Assembly (NCBI RefSeq): GCF_000002425.4
Contig: NC_037265.1
Coordinates: 10,133,666-10,197,665 of the forward strand
Source: Physcomitrium patens
Taxonomy: Eukaryota; Streptophyta; Bryopsida; Funariales; Funariaceae
Direction of reading: 5' to 3'
DNA: 64,000 bases
Shown here piece after piece: positions 10,970 to 21,704 of this stretch (position 1 is its first letter; every line of letters begins with the position of its first letter). Below the pieces are notes generated by a model that saw only the letters and a list, made by a program, of their open reading frames with translations, did no database searches and was not told where the DNA came from. The translations under genes and the position numbers were made by a program.

Positions 10970-11194
10970 CAACTTAGGTTTCACAAGAGCTGCTACACCA
11001 GTCGCGAGAAGAGCCGCTGTAAACCCCATGGACCCACCGACAAAACGCTGAACCACGAGGACTGAGTTGTCAGCAGCCGAGCCTGCATTAAACGTGACAC
11101 GCCCGACTGGGACTGAAGAACTGCAAGGTAGAAGCGACTCAATCTCCTGCTGCTGCAGTGGATTCAGCCCTTCTAGATGGTAAGCAGAAGGGAA
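10970..11194 (-). other. possible coding exon with a membrane segment
   Basis: On the minus strand an open 75-codon stretch is bounded by an acceptor (TTTCTAG, ending at 11195) and a strong donor (G|GTAAGTG at 10970/10969), phase 0 at both ends. The peptide starts FPSAYHLEGLNPLQQQEIES and ends in a likely membrane helix (SMGFTAALLATGVAALV). The best downstream acceptor (GATGCAG near 10650) would add about 13 codons and stop five bases before the trihelix ATG. It could be a 5' exon of the same transcription unit, a small separate protein, or a chance open frame. I do not recognise a family. Confidence 0.3.
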
Positions 11195-12107
11195 CTAGAA
11201 AGCTGAAGCATGAATTCCAAGGCGTGAAACAATACTAGCTGTTTGGCAGCAGCAGCAGAAGCAACAGTAGCAGCATTCGTAGCGTTCGTGGCAATTTAAG
11301 CTTCAACAATCCGGCGCTTCCATGCAAACACCACATGCTGCGTGTGCATTACTTCTTCGATGTATCACTGCTTCGAAGCACCCTTGCTTTGCATTGCACT
11401 GCATAGAATTGCATCCCCTGGTGCGTCCCTTCTCCGGAGCTCCACCTCCACTGCTGCATGTGCTTCCAGAAAGGCGGGTGTCTGTTTTCATGCAACCTTC
11501 GGAATGACTGCAATGTCATCACCATTCTCTTCCTCCTTTTCTTCCTCCTGGTTGTTGAATTCTTCTACTTTTTTCTATAGTGAAATAATGTTCAGTGTTA
11601 CTTTCTCTTGTTTTGAGACGAATCTTTCATTGGGTTTGAGTTTGTGCTGATGTACGCGGTGATGCCCTCAACAGCCAATTCATTCGTAGTGATAAGAGAT
11701 TAGGGACATGAAGGCATTGCATTACTGGGAGGCTTGTTTTTGTGAGAGGAAAGTAGCAAAGAGGTGATGCCTTGCATTTTTCACAATCAGATCTGCATTA
11801 CTTTGATGGTTTGATACATGAGTGACGTTTCAATGCAATAGGAGGGTTGCTAATTTTGGAACTATTTGATATTTTGTAAGGTTGTACAAAAGTTATAAAT
11901 CAAGAGCTTTGCATTGGGAATAATTTTAATATTTGCCAAATTAGAAACAAAACCACAAGAAATCCACATGAATGAACAATGTGCAAATGGTTGGTGTAGA
12001 ATAATATTTTGTGAATATTTAGTTTTAATAGCATTACAAAGGAAGCATCTCACTTGAGAAATAGTTTGCAATTTCGTTAATAATGATTAAATAACTGATT
12101 GTTTTAT

Positions 12108-12145
<38 letters not shown>

Positions 12146-13672
12146 ATGATAAATATTGTTTATACTTGTTTAACATAAATCACTAAAATTTTAGTGCTAT
12201 TGCAATAACTTGTTTGTGTTAAAACCATATAAATAACATAAATAAAGTTTTATTACAAAAATTAAAATTAAGATGATACTTTTTTTTTGCTAATGTTAAA
12301 TATTTATATCTAGCATCAGATTAATTGTATCGAATCATATTTAAATCAAATTCACAAAAGAGTGGCAATAAAACTTGCAAACATTACTTTTATAAAAACA
12401 CAAGCACCAATAAGCATTTGAAACATCTACTTTCACTTGTAGCATCAATATAAACTACCTCATTGTGACATTAAATTCATTTCATTTTATACCAACATGT
12501 TAACAATCAATTCAGATCAGTCAATTTGTGTTTTATAAAATATTAGCAGAAACTTGTGCCATTGGACTCGGAAAAGCAATTATATGATATGCTATACAAC
12601 AATAAACTGAAGGTCTTTTGAAGATTATGCAGGGATTTCTGCTGGTTAACGATTACTTTAATTTTGGCAAATGAGAAGATTTCTTTAAGTCTTTGTCTTG
12701 TAAATTAGCTTCTTTATTATATAGATATTAATTTCAAAGCCTTGCATGGACAAACATAATCACTTATGAAATTAAAAAAATATTTCTCATGCAATTTCAT
12801 TTACAATATATATGCTAGGACAACTGGTAAAATAGCATTTGCAAATTGTTAGTACAAACAAAAAAACAAATATGTGGTAGAGATGAAGACAAATTTATAA
12901 TATCCACTTCAGTGAGGACCATAACCAAGTCAGCCTGAGACCATAGCCCATGCAAGGGCATCACTATACTATACCCGTTTCTTAGCTTATAGGGGAAGGC
13001 TTTATACCCGTAAGATACCCGCTACGCTCAAGTAGGTATCAACCTCAACACCTCCTACGAAAGTCGTTCTCATCCACAGAAAACTTCGTCTGGACTTGGA
13101 TGGTCAATCACACAAAGGTCATCCATCTTTATGTACAAGTGGCAAATTCATCTTCTAAATACCACGTGGCATATTTGCCACGTACGACAAACACGAAATC
13201 TCTGCTGACGCGGCACTCATGGATCGACTTCGGTTTCGTAAGATTCGATGCTCTGCTTTTGTGCCGCGCTGTTGATTGCCCTGCTTCGCACTCCATCTCT
13301 GGAAGCGCACCCACAATTCTGGGTTGTGATTTCCGATTTCTGGTTTCTGGGTTCCTTTGGTAACAGTATCGCACTGTAGAAATTTATTTTTTCTCGTGGA
13401 ATCATCGTTACAGTGTCCCAATTTAAGCCGCAGGTGTATAGTGATCCTTGCCGCGGCTGTTCAATTCGCGGTTTCATCACTTCTGTTGTTGGAGTAGGAA
13501 TCGTTCAATTGATACTTGCGTTCCGATGTGCCCGACGATTTCTGCCCGCGCCCCGCTTTTATGAAGGGCACTTTCTGATATTTCATTACTTTGGGTGAGA
13601 GCGTGGGGGAGTAGACGGGTGGTAGCTGGGTACGAGGGATTTTGTGGGAAGGGGAGAAAGAGTTGGGTCGTG
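11195..13672. other. intergenic region between the NMNAT/trihelix locus and the PLAT gene
   Basis: No gene recognised. CAG/GCA-rich repeats lie at about 11248-11275, AT-rich spacer from about 11700 to 12900, and a (TA)n microsatellite at about 12110-12141. From about 12900 base composition rises again. 13100-13672 probably includes the promoter and 5' untranslated region of the plus-strand gene starting at 13673. Short frames on both strands here match nothing I know. Confidence 0.45.
12110..12141. repeat. (TA)n microsatellite
   Basis: About 16 uninterrupted TA units in an AT-rich spacer. Confidence 0.9.
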
Positions 13673-15359
13673 ATGGAGTGTTGTCACCTCGTGTCTGTGT
13701 GTGGTGGATGTTTTAACGTCCACTACAGCAAGGGGACACTTCCCATGGGCAAGAAAAGTGTTGGCTGTGGGAAAGCATCGAGTTTGAGAGTTTCTGCGAC
13801 GAGCGCCAAGTCACCCCCATCGCCCGGTAAGGAATTTACTTATACCTGTTTTCATTCATTTGTAAATTATATCTGATATGTATTATGACTCACAGGAATT
13901 TTCGTCGTAATCACGAGAATCGGTCAAGTGCCGCCAAGCGAAGTAATGAGCTTTGTTTCTTGGTTACATGTATCGTGAATTTCGAGACATATTTTTTTTT
14001 GTAGTGAGGAATCTGGGTCTCTTGCGTGCTCTTGAATTTTGGAGGATGAAACGTCTGTTTTCTTTTAATTCAGTTTCCAGAATGTCATCAGGGACACCAA
14101 TTTCAAGAGTGCTATTTTAACGGATTAGTATGATGTTGTTGCATTTCTCACAATATGTGAAGATATATGGCAGGATCTGTCCGACGGCGTGTGGTTTTCC
14201 AAGAGCCCAGACACTTGCTGCACACACAGGATTACAAGAATACAAACCTTCAAGATATGGAATCAGATGCGTTCAGGGCCTTAGATCGGGTGACCTCCAG
14301 TTCTGGAAATGCAGAGGCCACTTACACCGTTCAGCTCACTACGAGCAACGAAGATCGGGCGAGTCTGTCGATTACAAATGCATGTATCATGCTTTTACTG
14401 ATTGGTGAAGGAGGTGAAGCGCTCATGCAGAGAATTCTCCCAGTTCAGGACAGTGTAGCAAACTCTGCATCGTTGCGGTTCCAGAGAGGATCAGTTGATG
14501 AAGTCAATTTTCGTGGCCCTAATCTTGGCCGAATCTCTGCTCTTTGGATAGCTCCAGAGTCAGGTACTATGCTTTAGCCAAATCCGAAGTCATTTTTGTG
14601 CGCGATTGTTTGTTGATATGTATGCGCAAGGACTGAATTGCTATGAATTTCGATATTGCAGGGACATGGCGGTTGGAGCAAGCGACAGTAACCATGATGC
14701 CATGTGGGGGGCCTGAGGAATCAGGATTAGACGCACAGAAAGGATTTTTTCACGTATTCAATGGCAGGGACATCCTTATGGGTGATGGCGAGGACCATTC
14801 GGCGGTTGAACTAAAACCAGCTCAAGTTTTAGAGTGCAATGGATCAGAGGATTCAGCAATTCTGGCAGTTAAAGTTCCCATTGAAGCAAGAAAGACTCCA
14901 CAAGAGTCTGCAAGGTTACGCAAAGCTAGTATGCGAGAATATGAATCTCTTAAGCTTCTCTTACTCGGCTCGACTGCTGGTATGGTTGGTGTTGGAACCC
15001 TGGGACTTTACCTGCTCGGTGTCCCAGATATGGCACAAGCATTTGCCGTAGGTGGCGCTGGAGGGCTTCTGTATCTTCTCTTGATTCAAAGGGCGGTAGA
15101 CCAAATACCGAGCCCAGACCAGCCCGAAAGCCTGAAGAGCAATGGTACATTCTCAAGCCTGAAGGTGAAATCTCCAGCTGCAACCTTTGCTCTGATTGTA
15201 GGGCTTGCACTTGTGGTGACGAGGGCATCTCAAGCTTCCGCCGTGATCAGCATCTCCCCTCCGGAGCTTTTGGCAGGATCACTTGGATTTCTCACTTCCA
15301 AGATTGCTGTACTCTTAGCTGCTTTCACTCCCACTAAAGCTGAAAAAAATCCTGAGTAG
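13673..15359 (+). CDS. probable plastid membrane protein: PLAT/LH2-like domain plus four membrane segments, 3 exons
   Basis: Exons 13673-13826, 14174-14563 and 14662-15359, with GT..AG introns of 347 and 98 bases, join in phase 1 into 413 residues ending at TAG. Residues 1-50 are Ser/Ala/Lys-rich with few acids, consistent with a plastid transit peptide. Residues about 100-205 resemble a PLAT/LH2 beta-sandwich: ATYTVQLTTSNEDRAS, LRFQRGSVDEV, LGRISALWIAPESGTWRLEQ. Four hydrophobic helices follow at about 278-300, 306-324, 354-370 and 384-403, with a short Lys/Glu tail. I think it belongs to a plant family of uncharacterised plastid proteins (Arabidopsis At5g27290 is a possible relative, from memory), so the function is unknown. 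A soluble PLAT-like face tethered to a thylakoid or envelope membrane is the inferred topology. The start at 13673 was chosen over 13595 because the peptide from there looks like a transit peptide. Confidence 0.85.
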
Positions 15360-18300
15360 AAGCTATGGTGTTATTCTACATGTACATTGTGCTTGGTGTT
15401 TAGATAGTTTATTTCAGGTGAAGAACTGGATCATCATCCTGTTGTCTTCCGAAGTACTGTCGATTTTTTTAGAAATTCATGTAGAAAATCATTTTTTGCA
15501 GTGAAATTCGAGAGGATCAATGGTTCAACGTTTGTACTATACAGTGAAGCCTAATATCATATTTAGAAGAGCTAGAGCCAAACAATGGACCACTTGGACT
15601 TCATATTTAAGAAATGCATTGTGAAGCTGACGTAATCAGAAGGTATTCTACGGTAGAAAATTTGATGGTCTATCACGAAACCGACTTAATAATATCACCT
15701 CATGTGAAGAAATTAAAGAAATTGAAACGTTTGACCAATCATACAATGATAGCATCAAACATGGACTTAAGCCCCCCTTGAAATACAGCAGGTGTTTTTA
15801 CTATTGGTATTCCCAGTGGAAGTACACTGAATGTACCGAACGTAATAGGTACACACTCACGAGAAGGAAATGTGTTGATTTGTCGAGAGTTCTACAAAAT
15901 TTCCTGCCATGCAATTGTGTCCTCCATAGAATCATTCGTAACTTTTGGACTCGTGAGTTTTCACTGTATTCTTTGGTTGCAGGGGACGCAATGATTTCAC
16001 AATATGTGGACGTCATTCACAAATGCATCTTTCAGAAGGTTCACTACCTCGATCGTCACTTGCAAGTGTTTTCAGGACTTCATCAACTCAACTTTTAACA
16101 TAGTCACGACACTCTAGAAGATTTCTTAATCTACTGATCATTGTCTTATTAATCATTAGTTGTGATTCAGAAAATAGCGTTGGTTTATGACCTCTAGAAA
16201 TCCATTCCTTGTTGCAGGAATAGGTCTTCACATTGTACCTTGGACAGATGTGAAGACCTATTTCTCTCTTACTGAGCACATCTTCCCTCGAAAGTCCCTG
16301 AATGAAACAAAACCTTGATCTCTGCTGAGGGGACAGAAACAAAAGATAATCTGAGACTATTCCAGAGAACCACTACAATTGTGCACAAAAATGAGCGGGA
16401 TTCATTGAATTTTAGAGCCTGTCTCTGTATCCATTCCTTGCGGAGACAAAAGAACAAAAACAAAAAAATCAGGACCCACGAAATGTGCATACTCTTCAAA
16501 ACTGTTATGAAGGTGTCATTTGCGGCGTCCTCTCTTTTGTTAGAACACATTTGACTACCTGAACAGCCTTGAAATAGTAGGAATTTGGGCTGAGGTGTTG
16601 CTTACTGTCGCAAGCAATATATAAGTTCGGATACAAGATTTCCTCCCAATGAATGAACACATACACACTAACTTCGTATTTGTGAAACCTATACTATCCA
16701 ATTCATGAATCTGTGAATAATGTAAAGAAGAGTAGAGGTATGCTTGCAATTAAGTGTGTTTCAGCAAATCAGCGGCCAGCTGCTAAGACGCACGAACTTC
16801 CTTGGAGTAAATATCGGCACATGAAGATAGTGTGTCACACAACAATCGGATGGTCACCTCCAATTTCAACCTCCATCCCAGAGACTGTAGTAACTCCATT
16901 ATGATGTGTCGGAGTGGCACCGCTCGTGGGGTCGACATGTATACATTGTATGTATTTTTAAACCAAACTATTCAAATAACTGGATTGACACTCGTGGCGT
17001 GGACCGAATCTGACATGGGCGATTGCTGCTGTGAGCAGTCATTGTGTATTCATCGGTGTTCATGCAGGGCACCACTCACTTGCCATAAAGAGACCTTTCT
17101 TCTGTGTGGGATTCGCTTAACATACAAGGAAAAGAATCCGCTGCCATTATTTAAAGCGCTGGAGGAAAAAGAGAAGCTGGTGGTCATATGGTTCTTCTAT
17201 CTGTTCCTCGTTCTCTCCCAACGGACTTCGTGTGTGTAGGGCAAGGTGCACGGCATGTCGCTTGAAGAACTTCACCAGCTTCGTTTTTTCCTTTTTCTCG
17301 CGACGGTAGTTCTCGTAGTTTTACAGTGTCACCCATGTCTCCCTGGGCTTCAATAAAATACACAGATGAAGGCCACGGAAAGCGGAAACGCAAGCTTGAG
17401 AACTACGATGGTGTTCCCCGAGCATCTTCTTTCCTTCCTCTTCCTCTGGAATATTTAGTTGACCAAAGTTTTGTAATTCCTACATGAGTGCGGCGCAGAT
17501 TTGAGACTTCACTTCCCATGATCGTGATAAACTATATCAGTGCTATTCGGCAAATTAGAAAAAGAATTGGTGAAGGAAGAGGCACTGAATCCTACTAGTC
17601 TGACAATTCCGTTACTTCTGGAGATTCTTCTCCTAAAGAAAACAGAAATAGTCTCCTCATGGTTTTCAAGATCGAGAAGCAAACAGCAATGCTTCCAGAA
17701 CTCCTCTTGTTTTCTAGAATTTTTCTGGCGCAGATATGAAGCCGCTACAAGACAGGAATGGAGACATGGCGGCAAAAGGTGAAGAAGAAACCTCTAAAGA
17801 AGGGCAAGTAAGGCAAGGCAGTGCCAAGTGAGGACTCCTCTTCGCCGGTGATGAGCCAGGAATCGCACACAAAAATTCTAGGAAACGAGTCGCCACTTCC
17901 AGGGAGTGAAAGGGAAGCGCAAAAGCAAACCATCTTCGAAACAACGATGAATCTCACGGTTGCACCATGCTCCACCAACCGGCTCCAATTTACTGTCGAG
18001 ACAGGAGATCACTTAAGCACAATGGAACCAATTGGTGGAGATTACTGAAGTGATCCCTGTCCTCCGAGGTACTTCGTAACCCAGATCGAAACCACTATCT
18101 CTTACTATTAGTCTCGATATGACAAAGTCTGGGTTCATGACTGGTTGAATATTGTGGGGGCAGGCGAGAGTGGCAGCAAGTCGCAAGACCACGGCCAAGT
18201 GGGGGCGACGTGCCCCAGTCGAAGAAGACGATCGAAGCTCCGATGCGCGATTGAAACCAAACGTTCAAAACCTCTGATCTGCGGGTCAAATCACGTGCAA

Positions 18301-18407
18301 CTAAACAACTCCACCTACATCACACCCAACCACCGTTCTCCATGCAGTGCACGTGCCAAAGGGGAACGATCCGTCACAGTGCTGTCACCATACACCGTGA
18401 GCCCAGT
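15360..18407. other. intergenic region right of the PLAT gene
   Basis: I recognise no gene in this 3 kb. The first few hundred bases are probably 3' untranslated sequence. Several short open frames (for example 17336-17488 on plus, with a basic KRKRKLENYDG stretch, and 17735-17830 on plus) have coding-like composition but no family match and no clear splice partners. Base composition stays gene-like up to about 18.85 kb, so unrecognised exons are possible. Confidence 0.35.
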
Positions 18408-18788
18408 TCAGTAAGGCGCCAAGTCTTCCGAACACGATGAAAATTGGGACACACGCTTGACAACTTTTGACTTCGGTGGAGGTGGAATTCGTAGGCTTTG
18501 TCCTGGTTTGTTGGCATCCGCAGGCCGCGGCGGCGGTGCCAATGTAGTAACAACGCCCACCGGGATCGATTTGAGCTGGTCTCTGTCTGGACACTGAGCA
18601 TGCATTTCGCCGATCTTGCTTTGCTTGCGGTGATGTTGCGACTTGATTGAAGGCGTCGACGCCGCCGTTGTCTCCGCCCTTGGGCTTGTCGATAGGACGG
18701 TTGGAGTCGGCTGTGCCCGCTCCGATGACTCTCTCTCTACCGACAGGTCAATTTTCGGGAGAACTCTGGATGATTCATTCAGTAAAAC
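18408..18788 (-). CDS. coding-like open frame, possible 3' terminal exon of an unknown gene
   Basis: Open frame of 126 codons on the minus strand, from just after a TGA at 18791-18789 down to a TGA stop at 18410-18408. The first ATG is at 18605, so a full-length start there would give 65 residues, but the peptide upstream of it looks equally protein-like. The composition is that of a disordered Ser/Thr/Pro-rich tail: TTAASTPSIKSQ, then QLKSIPVGVVTTLAPPPRP, a basic patch (PKSKVVKRV), and the end SSCSEDLAPY. I do not recognise a family. It may be the final exon of a gene whose 5' part was displaced or destroyed by the repeats starting at about 18.9 kb. Confidence 0.35.
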   Translation of the reverse strand, partial: VLLNESSRVLPKIDLSVERESSERAQPTPTVLSTSPRAETTAASTPSIKSQHHRKQSKIGEMHAQCPDRDQLKSIPVGVVTTLAPPPRPADANKPGQSLRIPPPPKSKVVKRVSQFSSCSEDLAPY

Positions 18789-19303
18789 TCACGTTTTTGT
18801 GACAGTCAACGACGACGGGTAACATTTTCGCACCTTCTCTCCGAAATTGGACTATTGTGGATCCACTAATTAATTAAGAGAGCCTTGTGACCATTTTGGT
18901 AAGTCGTTAGAAGATTGGTGAAACAATAATAATTATTATCATTAATGAAGATGTCATTGAATGAGTCTTGATTTTAAAAATATTTTAATATATAATTAGC
19001 AATATAGTATAAATGAAAAAAGAAAACGAACAATGTTATAGAAAATATAGTTTGAGAATATCAAGGATGGATCTAAAAGTCATTTGTCCTACTAAAAATT
19101 GTTTCTATAGTTTTTTTAATTTTTTATTTGTAACTAAATAAATAAATAAGCAACTAATTGTGAGAAGAAAAAAAAAAGAAGTAGTAAGACTAATGATAAG
19201 ATGTAGTTGAAGAAAACTATGTATATTTCAAAGATAGGACTACAAAATTTTATTACCATTTGTATAAAGTAATTTAATTCCAATTTGATTATTTTCTATA
19301 CTA

Positions 19304-19337
<34 letters not shown>

Positions 19338-19404
19338 TTTTAACACTTTAAAATAGATTAGATATGTAATATATTCTTGTGGTTTTAAGCACTATTGGCT
19401 TAAT
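18789..19404. other. transition into AT-rich repeat territory
   Basis: Base composition drops sharply at about 18.88 kb. No gene is seen. A run of about 29 T lies at 19305-19333. The stretch ends at the 3' LTR of the first large Gypsy element. Confidence 0.5.
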
Positions 19405-19987
19405 ACTATGTCAAAGATAAGAACTTGTGAATGCAAATAAAGAAATGAGATATTTTTCCAAAAACGATGACAAAAAGAAAATAAATATATATGTATATTC
19501 AAAAAGAAATTAGAATGGCTATTGCCAAAAGATAAGAAAACTAAAGATCCTTGAAAGTAGATTAGAATATTGACCTCAATGATGACTAGGATAAGGATTG
19601 TCCTTAGAATTGACAAGAGTGACAAAGATCTCACTCTTGCTACTATATATACTTTCTAACTAGGAGCTATGTAGCGACATTCCATAAGACTTGTAATATG
19701 TGTCTAACTTGTAGAATATGTATTGAACTTGTAAGACAAGCTTCTTATATGTGTGCTACATATCAAACTTGTACCACAAGTCATCAACATATGCAATACA
19801 TAACCAACTTATTGGTTAAGTTTTCAACCTACCAATCACATATAGATATGTATAAAAGTGAAGTCACATTTATGAAGTTTCTAAGAAGCTCTTCAATAAG
19901 ATATTATTAAATTTATTTATTTTTACCTACTTCTACCTATTCATATTATGTAAGTAATTATTAGAATAATTATGGATGTTTGTAATA
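19405..19987 (-). repeat. 3' LTR of G1
   Basis: In reverse complement it matches the 5' LTR at 57587-58169, including the segment around GAATGGCTATTGCCAAA (about 19511-19527). The lower boundary is uncertain by some tens of bases. Confidence 0.65.
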
Positions 19988-21170
19988 TTACTTCTCTTTT
20001 TAGAGACAAGTTCTATAAAGAGCAATGATTACATATTGATTGCAAGTCTAAGATACGTTTAACCATATTTTCCATATACTTTGATCTTTGTTTTGTATGA
20101 AGGTAGTTGATAGGTCCTCTTAGCTATTAATAATATTCCATTCTAAGGCAGAAAGACCACCATAATATTTGATTATTGTTGAGGCCTTCATAACTTTTTT
20201 CAAAAAAAATATTTGGAATACTATCAAGAGTAGTTTGTACCTCCAATAATATTACCAAATATTATGAGTCTCTTCTAAGGTCATAATATAAAACACATTA
20301 TATCTATTTGTAGAAAAATATGTCATTCTTGAAAGTCTTCATTTTTATTATATAGTCTAGAAGGTTGTGACAAATTGCAATAATTCATCTAGTAACTGTG
20401 CAAATTATAGTTCTTAAATTGAATCTTATAGCTATTGGTTGTTCAACTCTTTAACAATATAAATAAAAACCACAAATAAAGATAGAAGATAAAATACAAT
20501 TTTCATTGAATCTCATTTTTTTTTATAACAAATTTTTTCTTAATTCTTTGTTTTAGTTTTCATGGATGTTGTTGATGAAAATTTTTGACCTTTTCTAATG
20601 CATTTGCAAGATTCTTAAGTAGCTTCTATGTACATTTATTAATATCATATTTATATCAATAAACAAGATATTCCAGCCTAAATTGACATTGCCTTGAGTC
20701 TAAGACTTCTTCTACCTCAAACTTTTAATTATTATTTATTTTTATAAAAAAAATGATTTTTATTTTATTTTAGAATATTTAATATTTTATATAATTCAAG
20801 GAAAGATATGTGGAAAATAAATTAGATCTTTGTAGACTTCAATAGGTATAATTAATAAATAATTAGATTAATTTATTTACAAATAGGAAATGGTTAAATT
20901 CAACTTATCATAATAATGATTAGTCTTGATATTACAACAAAGTAACCATATCATATTACTAATGTAATATTGAATTTATTCTTTGTAATAGGCATCTACA
21001 TTAATCTTTTGTCGTTTTAGAGCCTTCTTTAATTATACCTTCATTATTACATATAGTTCTATTAGACAATTTGCTATATTTTTTGTTATAAGATTATTAA
21101 TTTTTAAAAAATTAAAAATATTAAGTCATGAATGATAACCATAATTAGTATAGAAAGATATTTTGAAACA

Positions 21171-21704
21171 TGACAAGATTTTCTAAGGTCTAAAACCTTA
21201 CCAAATTCATAACAACAAAGATCTTCACACAACATAAAATCAAGTACATCAAAACAAAATTGAAAGTAATTAAATGGAATAGAATATGAAAAACAGAGCT
21301 GAATAAAAGAGAATAAAATCAAATAGAATTAAATAGAACCAAATAGCATAGAACAAGAAAATCAAACTTTATTGAGAAAAAGAATCTGAAGCCATACCTA
21401 AATGGCCTAAATGCTCTAAATGCTCTAAATGGCCTCAGCCAATTATATTTATATTTTGTCCAATTATCTTGTAACTTTCTAGATTTTTTTTTAATGATAG
21501 GCTCCACTAAGATAACCACCCTTTTAGAAGATTCTAAATATGGGCTCTACCATGATAACTACTTTAAGCCTTTCTAGAAGGTTCTATGGGGGATTCCACA
21601 TAAATCACCATCCTAACCTCAATTCTAGAAACTTCTCAAAAACAACTCCAATTACATATCTCTATGTGCAAATAATGCAAATATCCTATCCATGCTATAT
21701 TACA
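21171..21704 (-). repeat. solo LTR of element family B
   Basis: About 534 bases matching the two LTRs of element B (38373-38870 and 54292-54787) over their whole length. Shared landmarks are GAAGCCATACCT, GGCCTCA and the end ATCCTATCCATGCT. No internal element sequence adjoins it, so it is a solo LTR sitting in the 3' part of G1. Confidence 0.75.

Noticed and set aside
11322-11650. overlapping frames in a CAG/GCA-rich region
   Set aside because: Repetitive composition opens several frames at once on both strands; no domain seen.
13129-13480. three overlapping minus-strand frames before the PLAT gene
   Set aside because: They overlap one another in different frames, match nothing known, and lie in the probable promoter/5' UTR of the plus-strand gene.
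14950-15228. 92-codon minus-strand frame
   Set aside because: Shadow of exon 3 of the PLAT-membrane protein gene.
16832-17239. 135-codon plus-strand frame
   Set aside because: Irregular Cys-rich composition, no family match, no splice context; probably chance.
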